A program made the translations under genes and the position numbers. From Hofstenia miamia (lineage: Eukaryota > Xenacoelomorpha > Acoela), in contig SCFE01000022.1 of NCBI GenBank assembly GCA_004352715.1, positions 6,986 to 70,985 on the forward strand: a DNA stretch of 64,000 bases. The letters are read 5' to 3'. This document shows positions 1 through 8,701 of the stretch, piece after piece (position 1 is the first letter of the stretch; the number at the start of each line of letters is the position of its first letter). Under the pieces are notes generated by a model. The model was not told where the DNA came from, did no database searches, and saw only the letters and a program-made list of their open reading frames with translations.

Positions 1-2313
1 ATTGATATGTATTATCAAGTGAAAACCATGGAGATGCTTGGAATGAAAGACAATCTAGAAGAAACAGGAAACCTGTACATAAAATGTAGCATGAACCAGA
101 CACAGAAACATCTAAGAAGTATCATGAACGTGTGGAAAGAAATGAAAACAGAGAAGCCTGTGCATGGAGAATGGCCCAGGATTGACATAATATCGCCGAT
201 AAAAACCTACCATAAAACAGTAGAGATGGTATTAATGGAAATCAGAAAGGCGTACGAGATGAATGCGAAACGAAATTTTAGAAATATGATTTTTGAAAAA
301 GTTAATGCACCACATATAAGAGAACGGACATCAATATGGATATTGAGTATAGCCTTGATGAACAATGAAAAGTTAGTATTGCCAATCAAAAGAAAAGAAC
401 AGAAAGCCATGGCAAAGAATAAAAAGTACGAGATAGCAATAGCTTCGATACCAGTCAACGTAAAACAGTGGCTGCTAAACTATGTAGAAATATTGTCACT
501 ATCGCTGACTAAGAAAGTTCAACAGAAGTTGACACAACAACATATGTTAGGCAGACTGAGTGTGGTAGAACTTGCCAACAAAACGGGAATATGGCCCGCG
601 GAAATAAATATATTGAATGATGAAGCCAAGAAATTTATGTGGGGTGCAACTTCGAATATGAAACTAAAATCTTTAAAGCAACAACCATGGCTAACAACTC
701 ATAATCTAATTAAGAGAGAAAGTGCTAGCACACTGGAGACAATTAATGAAATTGAAAAGAAAGAGATTAACAAAACAATTACACAAGAGATGAAGAAGTA
801 CATTTGCGAATATCCTCAATGTGTGTATATGAAGATAATAAAGAAATTGGAAATAATGAGAAAAGAAGAAGAAAACAAGCTGATAGAAATTATCAAGATG
901 GTTAGCAAATCACAAGAGGAAATGCGGATGGAAGAAATCTTGCTACAAACAAACACAATCACATTAACCCCTGAAACTCAAAGAGAAATAGACAAGGTTA
1001 ACATGGAGAAATGGGGTGAAAGAGAGCCTAGCAAGATATCATGGGTGGATACAGACGACGAATGCCTATTGGTGGAAATAACAGTAAGAAGAGAAAAAAC
1101 GGACGATATAGTAAAGAGAATTTATGGCAAAGTTTACAAAAAAGAAACAAAATCAATGATAAAGATATTGTGCACCAAAGCATTCACGAAACAAGAAATT
1201 AACCAGGTGCTACAACCGCAAAACCAATTGGCAGTTGATATAGAATGCATCACTTCAAAAATCGTGATAAAAGCTGAAACTGCTCAAAATCTAATGAAGC
1301 ATGGACTGACAAACATGTTCTAGGAAAATATCAAAACAAGTAAGAACAATTATCCCGTAACATTTGGGATGGCAACTACATCTAAAATGGAAGACTCATA
1401 TGAAGAAATAGAGAAGTATTCAATGACTACACTATTAAAATGTACGCCGCCGCCAACCATTTCAGTACCAATGCTATTACCTATATGGAGATTGAAAAAC
1501 AAAAAGCCAGTAAAATTGTTGTGGCAAGAGGAGAATACTTATGTAAACAGATTGGAAGAAGCAGAAAAGATTGTTAGAGATGAAAGATATAGGAAATCAA
1601 AAGATATAATAATGCGGAACGATAATAAAGAAAGAGTGTATATTGAAGAAGAAGTTACCCTGTACGATCTGTATTGCGAAGGCGATGCTATACACAAACA
1701 AATAAAGAAGGTGCGAAAGGAAATCGAAAAAAGAGAGACACAAACAGTCATGTTATTCTCTGGAATAAACGACATAGTGTGGGGCGAACTCTGGAGTCCA
1801 ACATATCGATATTATGATGTAATGCATAGAGTGGAGATAATAACGATGGTATGACTGGGAAAAAACGACCCAGATCAAATAACTAGAGAAGAAGTACAGA
1901 ATAACATAAGTGCATTCTATAATGAAGCTTCTATATCAAAATCATTAAGATCTACATATGAGTTCTTCTACCCAAATACAACAATAAAGCCCAAACTGGC
2001 TCACACGAGTAGAGTAGATGCGATAATGACACTGATGATAGCAATCAAAGGACTGAAATTATACGAGAAATACTATGAGGAATTTAACGGAAAGTTAAAC
2101 GAATTACGCAGTATATGCATGATATCGAACAAATTACGAAATCTGATGTTTCTGAGACATAAAAAATTAGTAACTACAGAGAAGGAAGTAGTGCTGAAAC
2201 TAACTAAAGAAGAAAAGTTCGAGAAAACTGAATGGGAGATGCCAGAAGCGAACATGATGATAAAACAGGCGGTGGAAATGGTACATGGAGAAAGAGTCGT
2301 GATCCTTAATTAG
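1..2313 (+). pseudogene. ORF-X copy A, last ORF of a Ty3/gypsy-like LTR element
   Basis: One reading frame runs from the window edge (first Met at position 7) to TAG at 2311-2313, broken only by TAG at 1321-1323 and TGA at 1852-1854. The three open pieces (438, 161 and 95 residues) are in the same frame, so this is a single gene of at least about 770 codons. The protein is lysine- and glutamate-rich, with no signal peptide or clear membrane helix. Blocks shared with the other copies are 'QLAVDIEC' (1222-1248), 'NYPVTFG' after the TAG, 'LFSGIND' with 'YYDV' and 'VEIITM' just before the TGA, and a C-terminal block with 'IKGLKLYEKYYEEF'. The stop lies 7 bases before a polypurine tract and an LTR, which makes it the 3'-terminal ORF of an LTR retroelement. 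I recognise no protein family. An env-position or accessory protein is an inference from location only. Confidence 0.75.
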
Positions 2314-2320
2314 CTATGCT

Positions 2321-2330
2321 GGAGGGGGAG
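2321..2330 (+). other. Polypurine tract of element A
   Basis: GGAGGGGGAG lies immediately before TGTAACATAA. This is the expected layout of a plus-strand primer site directly upstream of a 3' LTR that starts with TG. A matching tract occurs in element B. Confidence 0.75.
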
Positions 2331-2685
2331 TGTAACATAATTCAAATCATGTGTGGTCGAATTAAGAGAAACAAAGGAAAGAACTAAGACTGAATTTTGA
2401 TATAAATATTAATTGTACAACACATGATTATGATTAGTTAATTATTTGTAAAATTTATAAGCAGTAATTTTTCTATTAATTAATTGGCAGTACAAAAGGA
2501 TATTTGACAATTGGTAAAAAGGCAAAGTCACAAAAAGCTAATTAATGCTGATGTGCGCAAGGTGGCAGACNNNNNNNNNNNNNNNGCAAGGCAGCAGACG
2601 AAAAAGAATCAAGATTTAATAAATTGTCAACAACTCAGTAGTAACAGGTACTAGCCAAATATTTGATTGTTTAGACAATTTCTAG

Positions 2686-2694
2686 TATAAAAAG
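2686..2694 (+). promoter_or_regulatory. TATA box of LTR A
   Basis: TATAAAAAG lies about 355 bases into the LTR. The equivalent position in LTR B has TATAAATAT and in the truncated LTR at 58.7 kb has TATAAAT. Conservation of position in three diverged LTRs supports a promoter role. Confidence 0.5.
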
Positions 2695-3202
2695 TGTGCA
2701 ATATTATATTTTGTTGATGGCTGAAATTTATCGGATTTTACTTCGTTTTCTTTTGTCAGGTTTATTTATTAATTAAATGGAAAGCTAAAAACGTTCAAGC
2801 ACTAGGGTATTTGAGGCAGTGGTCCACGACTTCATTTAACAGGAGATAATTTGTAATGACTGAGCACTTAGCAATGAATTGTTATCGCCATTCCAAAGGC
2901 TGTGCAATGTGCACATTAACAATGATGATTTGCTAGCGCCATTCCCAAGGCTGTGCTGTGGCTAGTAGCTGTTGTTCTACCTGATGTGCTCATAAGTTAG
3001 GTGTAAGTATAGGGGTTTTTCTTTGTTATAGCTTTCCTATCAGTCATTGTTCGTTTTATTATATTATCACGTTTACATTAGCCCTTGTAGGAGAATTTAC
3101 AGTTTGGTTGTATTGGAAGTTTATCACCAGTATTACAATGTCTTTAATTCATAGTCGACCTACGGACCTAATTCCTATGTTTATGCTGACCACATTGATT
3201 TT

Positions 3203-3757
3203 TCACATGTATGATAGGTTATTAGCATATAGATATTTATCTGTAGGATTATTACATGTAAGGCATGATAACAAGCTAATGCATTCAGGTTGCGAATCCC
3301 CTTTATATTACAACATCATTAATAACAAGAACAATCAATGCATTAAATTAGTAGGTTATCCACACATTGTCACAATCTCATTACCACACAACATTTCATG
3401 CACTGAGTCCTCTTTGCAGCGATTGGTGTTTCTTTTGATGCAACAGTGTTCACTGTAATTACTAATCACATCGTNTTGATTGTTCACATGTATGATAGGT
3501 TATTAGCATATAGATATTTATCTGTAGGATTATTACATGTAAGGCATGATAACAAGCTAATGCATTCAGGTTGCGAATCCCCTTTATATTACAACATCAT
3601 TAATAACAAGAACAATCAATGCATTAAATTAGTAGGTTATCCACAAATTGTCACAATCTCATTATCACACAACATTTCATGCACTGAGTCCTCTTTGCGG
3701 CGATTGGTGTTTCTTGTGATGCATCAGTGTTCACTGGAATTACTAATCAAATCGTAG
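3203..3757 (+). repeat. 281-bp tandem duplication inside LTR A
   Basis: Two nearly identical units start 'tcacatgtatgatagg' at 3203 and 3484. LTR B and the LTR at 58.7 kb have one unit only, so the duplication is specific to this copy. Two open frames of about 100 codons here are duplicates of the same LTR sequence and are not taken as genes. Confidence 0.85.
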
Positions 3758-4040
3758 ATCTTCAATTCCTCTTTGTGCTGTGCCTCAGGTCGGGTGTGTA
3801 ACCCTGTACTTTGTACCAACCATCTCTTGTCTTGAACCTAAATTACACTGTCGTTACTCTGAGCATCAAAGATAGTTGTTGCATAGATATTAAGTGTTAA
3901 GTAACTACAAGTAAGAACAAAAGAATAGAGATGGAATTTGGAATCTGTCACCTACCTTACTCAGTAAAAATAGGAAATAGTCAAAGTAGCTCCTAAATTA
4001 CACTTAAGTTTACTAGTTGGAAGGTTGTCAAGATTTTACA

Positions 4041-4219
4041 CAAGGAAATAAATATAGGTTGTGCATAGACTTTCACAAGTTAAATGAGATTACAAAGAAA
4101 GATGCATATGCACTTCCCAGAATAGAGGATATCATATACAAAGCCATAAAATTAAATACTATACCTGCATAGATTTATGTAAGGCATACTGGCAGATACC
4201 AATGGAGCTCACAGAATTG
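4041..4219 (+). pseudogene. Ty3/gypsy-type reverse transcriptase fragment (element B)
   Basis: The translation from 4041 gives the gypsy-type RT fingers region: 'YRLCIDFHKLNEITKKDAY' followed by 'LPRIEDII', matching the family pattern C-I-D-[FY]-x-K-L-N...K-D-A-Y-x-L-P-R-I. A frame change then leads to 'DLCKAYWQIPM' at about 4170-4205, the palm motif A region. The fragment stops abruptly at 4219 and joins the tail of ORF-X at 4221, so an internal deletion removed the rest of pol. Its 5' side is cut exactly where LTR A ends. The RT assignment is firm. That element A is nested in element B is an inference. Confidence 0.85.
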
Positions 4220-4220
4220 A

Positions 4221-4710
4221 TATTACAATGTCATGAGACATGTGGAAATCATAACAATGAAAAGATTAGGAAAGAATGAACTGGAATAAATCACCAGAGA
4301 AGAAGTATTGGAAAACATAAGTGCTTTCTACAATGAAGCATCAATATCAAAATCACAAATTCTTTTACCTGAATACTGAAATTCATCCTGATTTGGCTCG
4401 TACAAGTAGAATTGACGCAATAATGATGTTAATGATAGTAATAAAAGGATTGCATTTATACCAGAAGCATTATGACATATTTAACAAGAAATTGAACCAA
4501 CTAAAAAGTATGTGTTCAATATTGAAATTGCTAAAGAATCCATCATTCTTAAAACATAAGAAGATGCTAACAACCAAAAAAGATGTTGTATTGAAAATTG
4601 CAAAAGAGGAGCAATACAAAAAAGTAAATTGGGAAATGACAGAAGCAAATGGAATCATAAAGAAGGCAGCAGAGATGGTTCATGGAGAGAGAGTAGTCAT
4701 CCTTAATTAG
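4221..4710 (+). pseudogene. ORF-X copy B, C-terminal part
   Basis: This begins at 'YYNVMRHVEIITM', aligning with the YYDV block of copy A, and ends with the same residues as copy A ('MVHGERVVILN', TAG at 4708-4710). It is damaged by TAA at 4287-4289 and a frame change near 4360. At the codon where copies A and D have TGA it has AGA (4263-4265). The stop is again followed at once by a polypurine tract and LTR. Joined upstream to RT by deletion, it shows that ORF-X and a gypsy-type RT belong to one element, with ORF-X downstream. Confidence 0.75.
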
Positions 4711-4715
4711 CTATG

Positions 4716-4727
4716 CTGGAAGGGGAG
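4716..4727 (+). other. Polypurine tract of element B
   Basis: CTGGAAGGGGAG immediately precedes TGTGGCATAA, as in element A. The 16 bases before it ('ttaattagctatgctgg') are also the same in both elements. Confidence 0.7.
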
Positions 4728-5929
4728 TGTGGCATAATCCATCAGAAGCCATGTGTAGTCAAAGTGAGAAAAAAGATTTAAGTAACTAAGACTAAAATGT
4801 AATAATAATTAAATTGTAAAACACATGGTTATGATAGATTATTTAATTTGTAAAATATTTTGAGCAGTTTGATACCTAAATTAACTCTGCAGTATTTGAC
4901 AAAAACTAAGATGACCAAACAGTGTACACTAATTAACGCTGACATTGCGTAATTAAAAGCAGAAATAGAAAAGCGAGGGAAAACTGTAAACAACACTCAA
5001 TCAACAGGTACTAGTTGAGTGTTTGATTATTTACTTAAATGTGCTATAAATATACACTAATTGTTAGAATGATAGATGAACGAATTTTATTTGGATTTAC
5101 TTTGTTACTTATTGTCAGGTTATTTAATAGTTATATGGAAAGCTAAATGTTCAAGCACTAGAGTAATCATATGGTGGTCCCCAAATACATTTAAAGGAAT
5201 TCTGGAGCAGCCTCACAATCAGCCATTCCACATGTGGTGAGGGCAGTAGCTGTAGATTTCTTGATGTGCTTATAGGTTATGAATAGGGATAGGGATTTTT
5301 ATCTGTTATAGCTTTCCTATCACTTCCCAGATTATTATGATTATATTTAAGTTGCTCTACATGTTTATTTTACCATTGTTGAATATGATGTATTTACTGT
5401 TTATTACTGTAGTTGACCATTGATTGTTCACATACATGAAGGGCTAGCATGTATTACTATATATGTAGAGCTATTACATGTATGGAACAATAACATGCTA
5501 AAGCACCCTGGTTGCGTTATTTCCTTTTATTTACTTAATCATAATAACAAGAACAATCAATGCATAAAATTATTAAGTTGTCACCCACACACTATCACTG
5601 AGTTAACCATCCACGCACTGATTCATCCAATGGTTTCCACTGCAGAGTTCAAGTAAATGCTGGAACTGTTGCCAACAACAATGTCTCTGGAAGCACATAG
5701 CACAGCGTCAGGTTTCGACCCTGTCTTCCATCTACTACTCTCGATCTAAATAAACTGTGATTAGTTAAGCATTCAGGAAAGCTAATGCAGATTAATTTAG
5801 TTAATTAACTACACACTCGAGTAGGTAGAGAGAATTAGGAGTCTGTCATATTTTAACCATCGCATATAACCTGAAAAGTAGTTAGTTGCTCTTAAATACC
5901 TGTGATAACTGTATTGGCAAGATTCTACA
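4728..5929 (+). repeat. 3' LTR of element B (about 1.2 kb)
   Basis: This is a diverged homologue of LTR A along its full length, TGTGGCATAA to TTCTACA, without the internal duplication. The divergence is too large for a 5'/3' pair of one recent insertion, so A and B are different subfamilies. The bases after 5929 (gtgta...) would be host flank. Confidence 0.7.
5045..5053 (+). promoter_or_regulatory. TATA box of LTR B
   Basis: TATAAATAT lies about 317 bases from the LTR start, at the position matching the TATA box of LTR A. Confidence 0.5.
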
Positions 5930-6228
5930 GTGTACTCAGTGAACTTCAAAAGTAGATGCCAATAGAAAATGTCATGAGTTTGTTAATGTCACTCAAGGAA
6001 CAATCTATGTTTAATTGGTTGTACCTATTTGGCTGGTAGTGACTAATAGCAAAAGCCTAGGGTCCCAAGTAAACAATAGAGCCTCAGTTGTGGCGACCAC
6101 GGAAACCATTAGTGACTAATAGCAAAAGTTTCCTTGGTTACCTCAGATATATGTCATATTTTATTATATATTACTATATATTATTTAATATATATTTTAT
6201 TAATTGTTTTGTAAATGAATTCTTTCAT
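5930..6228. other. Flank without a gene; 19-base direct repeat
   Basis: No coding frame is supported. 'tagtgactaatagcaaaag' occurs at about 6037 and again at about 6110, bracketing a 53-base more GC-rich insert. The rest is AT-rich. Confidence 0.5.
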
Positions 6229-6854
6229 TTATTTTGATACGTCCGCTCTTAGTATGGTAATAACCTTCACTTGTTTAGTGACATCATAATATTTTGTTAG
6301 CATTTTGATGCTATTGACCCAAGCTAAGGCGTTGGGACCAGAGAAGAGAATGAGTATTCACAGTTTTTCTAGTTAAATGTTGTCGGGTTCTCCCAGTTTG
6401 CAGGGGTCTAGGAGTGTTAATTTTTCATCAATAAAAACTCTCTCAGAGTTGCTGCAGTATATTAGCTATTTTGGGCAGCTTGGTATTCCTCCATTTTGGT
6501 GTAAGACCTTGCTGCTGCTGCACTATTCACATAGTTCTTGCTCATGCTGATACTAACTGTAATGACCTTTTACTTCTTAACTCTCCAGGCTAGTAGGAGC
6601 AACAGCAAACTTCAAACTGAGTTGGTATGCGCAGAAGGTTGTTGTTCACAAGATGTTTTTCTAGCCAGCATGGCGGGGTATTTGATGAATCTGCTGTCTA
6701 TTCTCAGCCAGCCCTCTTTTAGAGTCTCAGCTTGCTTCCAGTTGATAGGAAGTGTGACTGTGGTGCACTCAATGTCAAGTGCTAGTTGTCTTCCTGGCAC
6801 CTGAATAGCAACTAACTCCTCCCTTGTGAGCATCTCAGTTAGAAAGATTTTCAT
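6229..6854 (-). pseudogene. ORF-X copy C, partial
   Basis: The minus strand encodes 'RQLALDIECTT' (DIEC codons at 6765-6776), a 'KYPAML' block where copies A and D have 'NYPVTFG', and, after frame changes, an 'FSGPNALAW' block, 'KYYDV' and 'VKVITI'. These match the order in copies A and D. At the codon that is TGA in A and D, this copy has AGA (6247-6249). The frame then ends at TAA (6229-6231). It is richer in GC than its surroundings and has no polypurine tract or LTR beside it, so it is a truncated relic of a different subfamily. Confidence 0.65.
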
Positions 6855-7406
6855 TAAACCCCAAATTTTTGTCTTGAGACAATTATATTTTCAGAAGGAA
6901 ATATTTTGTGTAATGTATGAAAATAATTTGAACATTTTTACAAAAATCGGACTTCTCAATGAAAAAAAATTCATATTTGCATGTAATTCAGGCATAAGCA
7001 CATATTTTAGCACATATCTTCATCTTCATCTTTACGTGAGCATGGATGCGTCAATGTAAAGACCTTTCAATATTTCTTAACAGACGTAAAAGTGATACTA
7101 GTGGACCTAGGGTAAAGCTCATACAAATTTTTTGCTTAGACCAAGCTTAATAAGAGCTGCATGAATGTTATCATCCTTAAACAAAATTGTGTTTCTGTTC
7201 AAATGGAAACACTAATCCATAATATTATCATATAATATTTTAAGTGAAGCACCGATAAACTATGACGTTGTGATTAAGGAATATAAGTTACTCTCTTGAT
7301 ACCAATAATAAACAAAGAATATAATTTGTCGCCATGAGGCAGTAAAATGCCAATATGGGAACAACAAATATTTTAGTTTTTGAAGACAACCTCTTTGAGT
7401 CCCGTC
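6855..7406. other. No gene seen
   Basis: AT-rich sequence. The short open frames here show no recognisable motif. Confidence 0.5.
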
Positions 7407-7414
7407 CATGCACA

Positions 7415-7694
7415 CAGGCCCGTGGTTTGCATTTGAAATTTAGGGGGCCATGGCCCCCGCAAAGTTCAATAAATTAATCATGGGTTTACTCATATGAAAT
7501 AGTTTCACACTTTTTTCATTTCATTTTTTTAATAGAACGGCATTAGTATTTATATTTCAACTAAAATATATTCACTCTAACTTAGTTACAGAATACTAGA
7601 ATTTGGAGTTTCATATCCTGGACACCAAGAGGAAGAGGCCCAGTGGCCCAACAGGGAGGGCCAAGGCTCCCTGCCCTCCCTAGACATGGCCTTG
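7415..7694. mobile_element. hAT-type MITE (280 bp)
   Basis: It starts CAGGCCCGTGG and ends ACATGGCCTTG, imperfect inverted termini with GC-rich ends. A perfect 8-bp direct repeat 'catgcaca' flanks it (7407-7414 and 7695-7702), the target duplication size of hAT elements. It has no coding capacity. Confidence 0.6.
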
Positions 7695-7702
7695 CATGCA
7701 CA

Positions 7703-8634
7703 CCATATGCAAAGTGAAAGACTGTCATGACTTAGGTGTTTAAAAATTTTTTAAGCTATCACATGTTTAAAAAACCCCTAGTATAGACTGTTCTCTTCAT
7801 GCTAAAAAGAAATGCACCAATCTCATGTAACCCATGTATAAGTCAAACTTTTTGAAAAGTTTATGCTTCTTTCAAAGATTTATCATCACTCTCATGCAGC
7901 CGGAATCTAGTTCAATATTCAATTCCAGCATCAAGGATTATAGTAGGGCTTCCCTGGCAATGAAAAACTCACCAATGTGCAGTGTTTTGTGTGGCCAGAT
8001 TTGCTGCCAAAAATGTAAAAAATAATTTCCTAAAAGTTAATTCTGATAGTACAGAATAATTCTAAAAGGGTACAAATATTAAAACAAGTTAATAGAACAG
8101 TAATTGAAGTGGAGTTAGGATTTGTAAGACCATGTTGAAACTTGTTACAACACTCTTGTCACTTCATATTCCATGTGTATTTGGTCATGTTTATTCAGGC
8201 ATCAGTCATGATGACATATGGTGGTGAATAAGTTGCTGTTGACATAAATGCATAAGTGACATAAGTAGGTCTTGTAACACTCTTAATCAACGTTAGTATA
8301 ATATAATCGTTGTTTTACTTCATTACTTAAATTTACGGTTATTATTATTGAAATTAAGTAAAACATTAAACTTGCTTCGCAGGACAACAGTTTTTGGATA
8401 AAATACGAATAGAAGAGCCTAAGGAACCTCTGAGAAAAGAGTCAAAGCAATATATTTGCTAAAGAGTTACAAATACAATAAAATACAAACAAATTTAAAG
8501 CTAAGAACTAATAAACGCAATATATAATAATAAATCAATGTTTGTCTGAATGTTGGTGTAGGTGTTCAATATTGGATGTATGTCTCGAATTCAAGAAGTG
8601 TGTTGCTGTCTCTTAATGTACAGTGTTTTATTAG
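7703..8634. other. No gene seen
   Basis: AT-rich sequence with no recognisable coding, RNA or element signal on either strand. Confidence 0.45.
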
Positions 8635-8658
8635 TTATTATTATTATTATTATTATTA
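8635..8658 (+). repeat. (TTA)8 microsatellite at the LINE 3' end
   Basis: Eight TTA units. On the minus strand this reads as a (TAA)n tail after the LINE 3' UTR. A second (TTA)n lies at the other end of the element. Confidence 0.85.
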
Positions 8659-8701
8659 CATCTCACAGCTTCATGCTGGTATCGCTCTCAGCTCGGGGAA
8701 C

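Larger units (their letters stand above)
2331..4040 (+). repeat. 3' LTR of element A (TGT...ACA, about 1.7 kb)
   Basis: The LTR starts TGTAACATAA right after the polypurine tract and ends TTTTACA at 4040. Start and end were fixed by similarity to the second LTR (4728-5929), which starts TGTGGCATAA and ends TTCTACA. Shared landmarks are a TATA box, the segment 'tggaaagctaaa' followed by 'ggtcc', the block 'aacaagaacaatcaatgca', and a distal part with 'tctgtca'. It is longer than LTR B partly because of an internal 281-bp tandem duplication. It contains a 15-base N gap (2571-2585). The sequence after 4040 reads directly as reverse transcriptase, which supports 4040 as the true end. Confidence 0.75.

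Noticed and set aside
1237-1248. 'DIEC' in ORF-X resembles the Exo I motif of family B DNA polymerases.
   Set aside because: The expected Exo II aspartate is absent: the G.N...W block, about 170 residues later, lacks it. No polymerase motifs follow. Chance similarity is more likely.
1852-1854. TGA as a selenocysteine codon.
   Set aside because: Two other copies have arginine there, and no SECIS-like hairpin was recognised downstream.
3108-3757. Two similar open frames of 116 and 103 codons inside LTR A.
   Set aside because: They are the two units of the LTR duplication. The same region in the 58.7-kb LTR is not open, so coding is unlikely.
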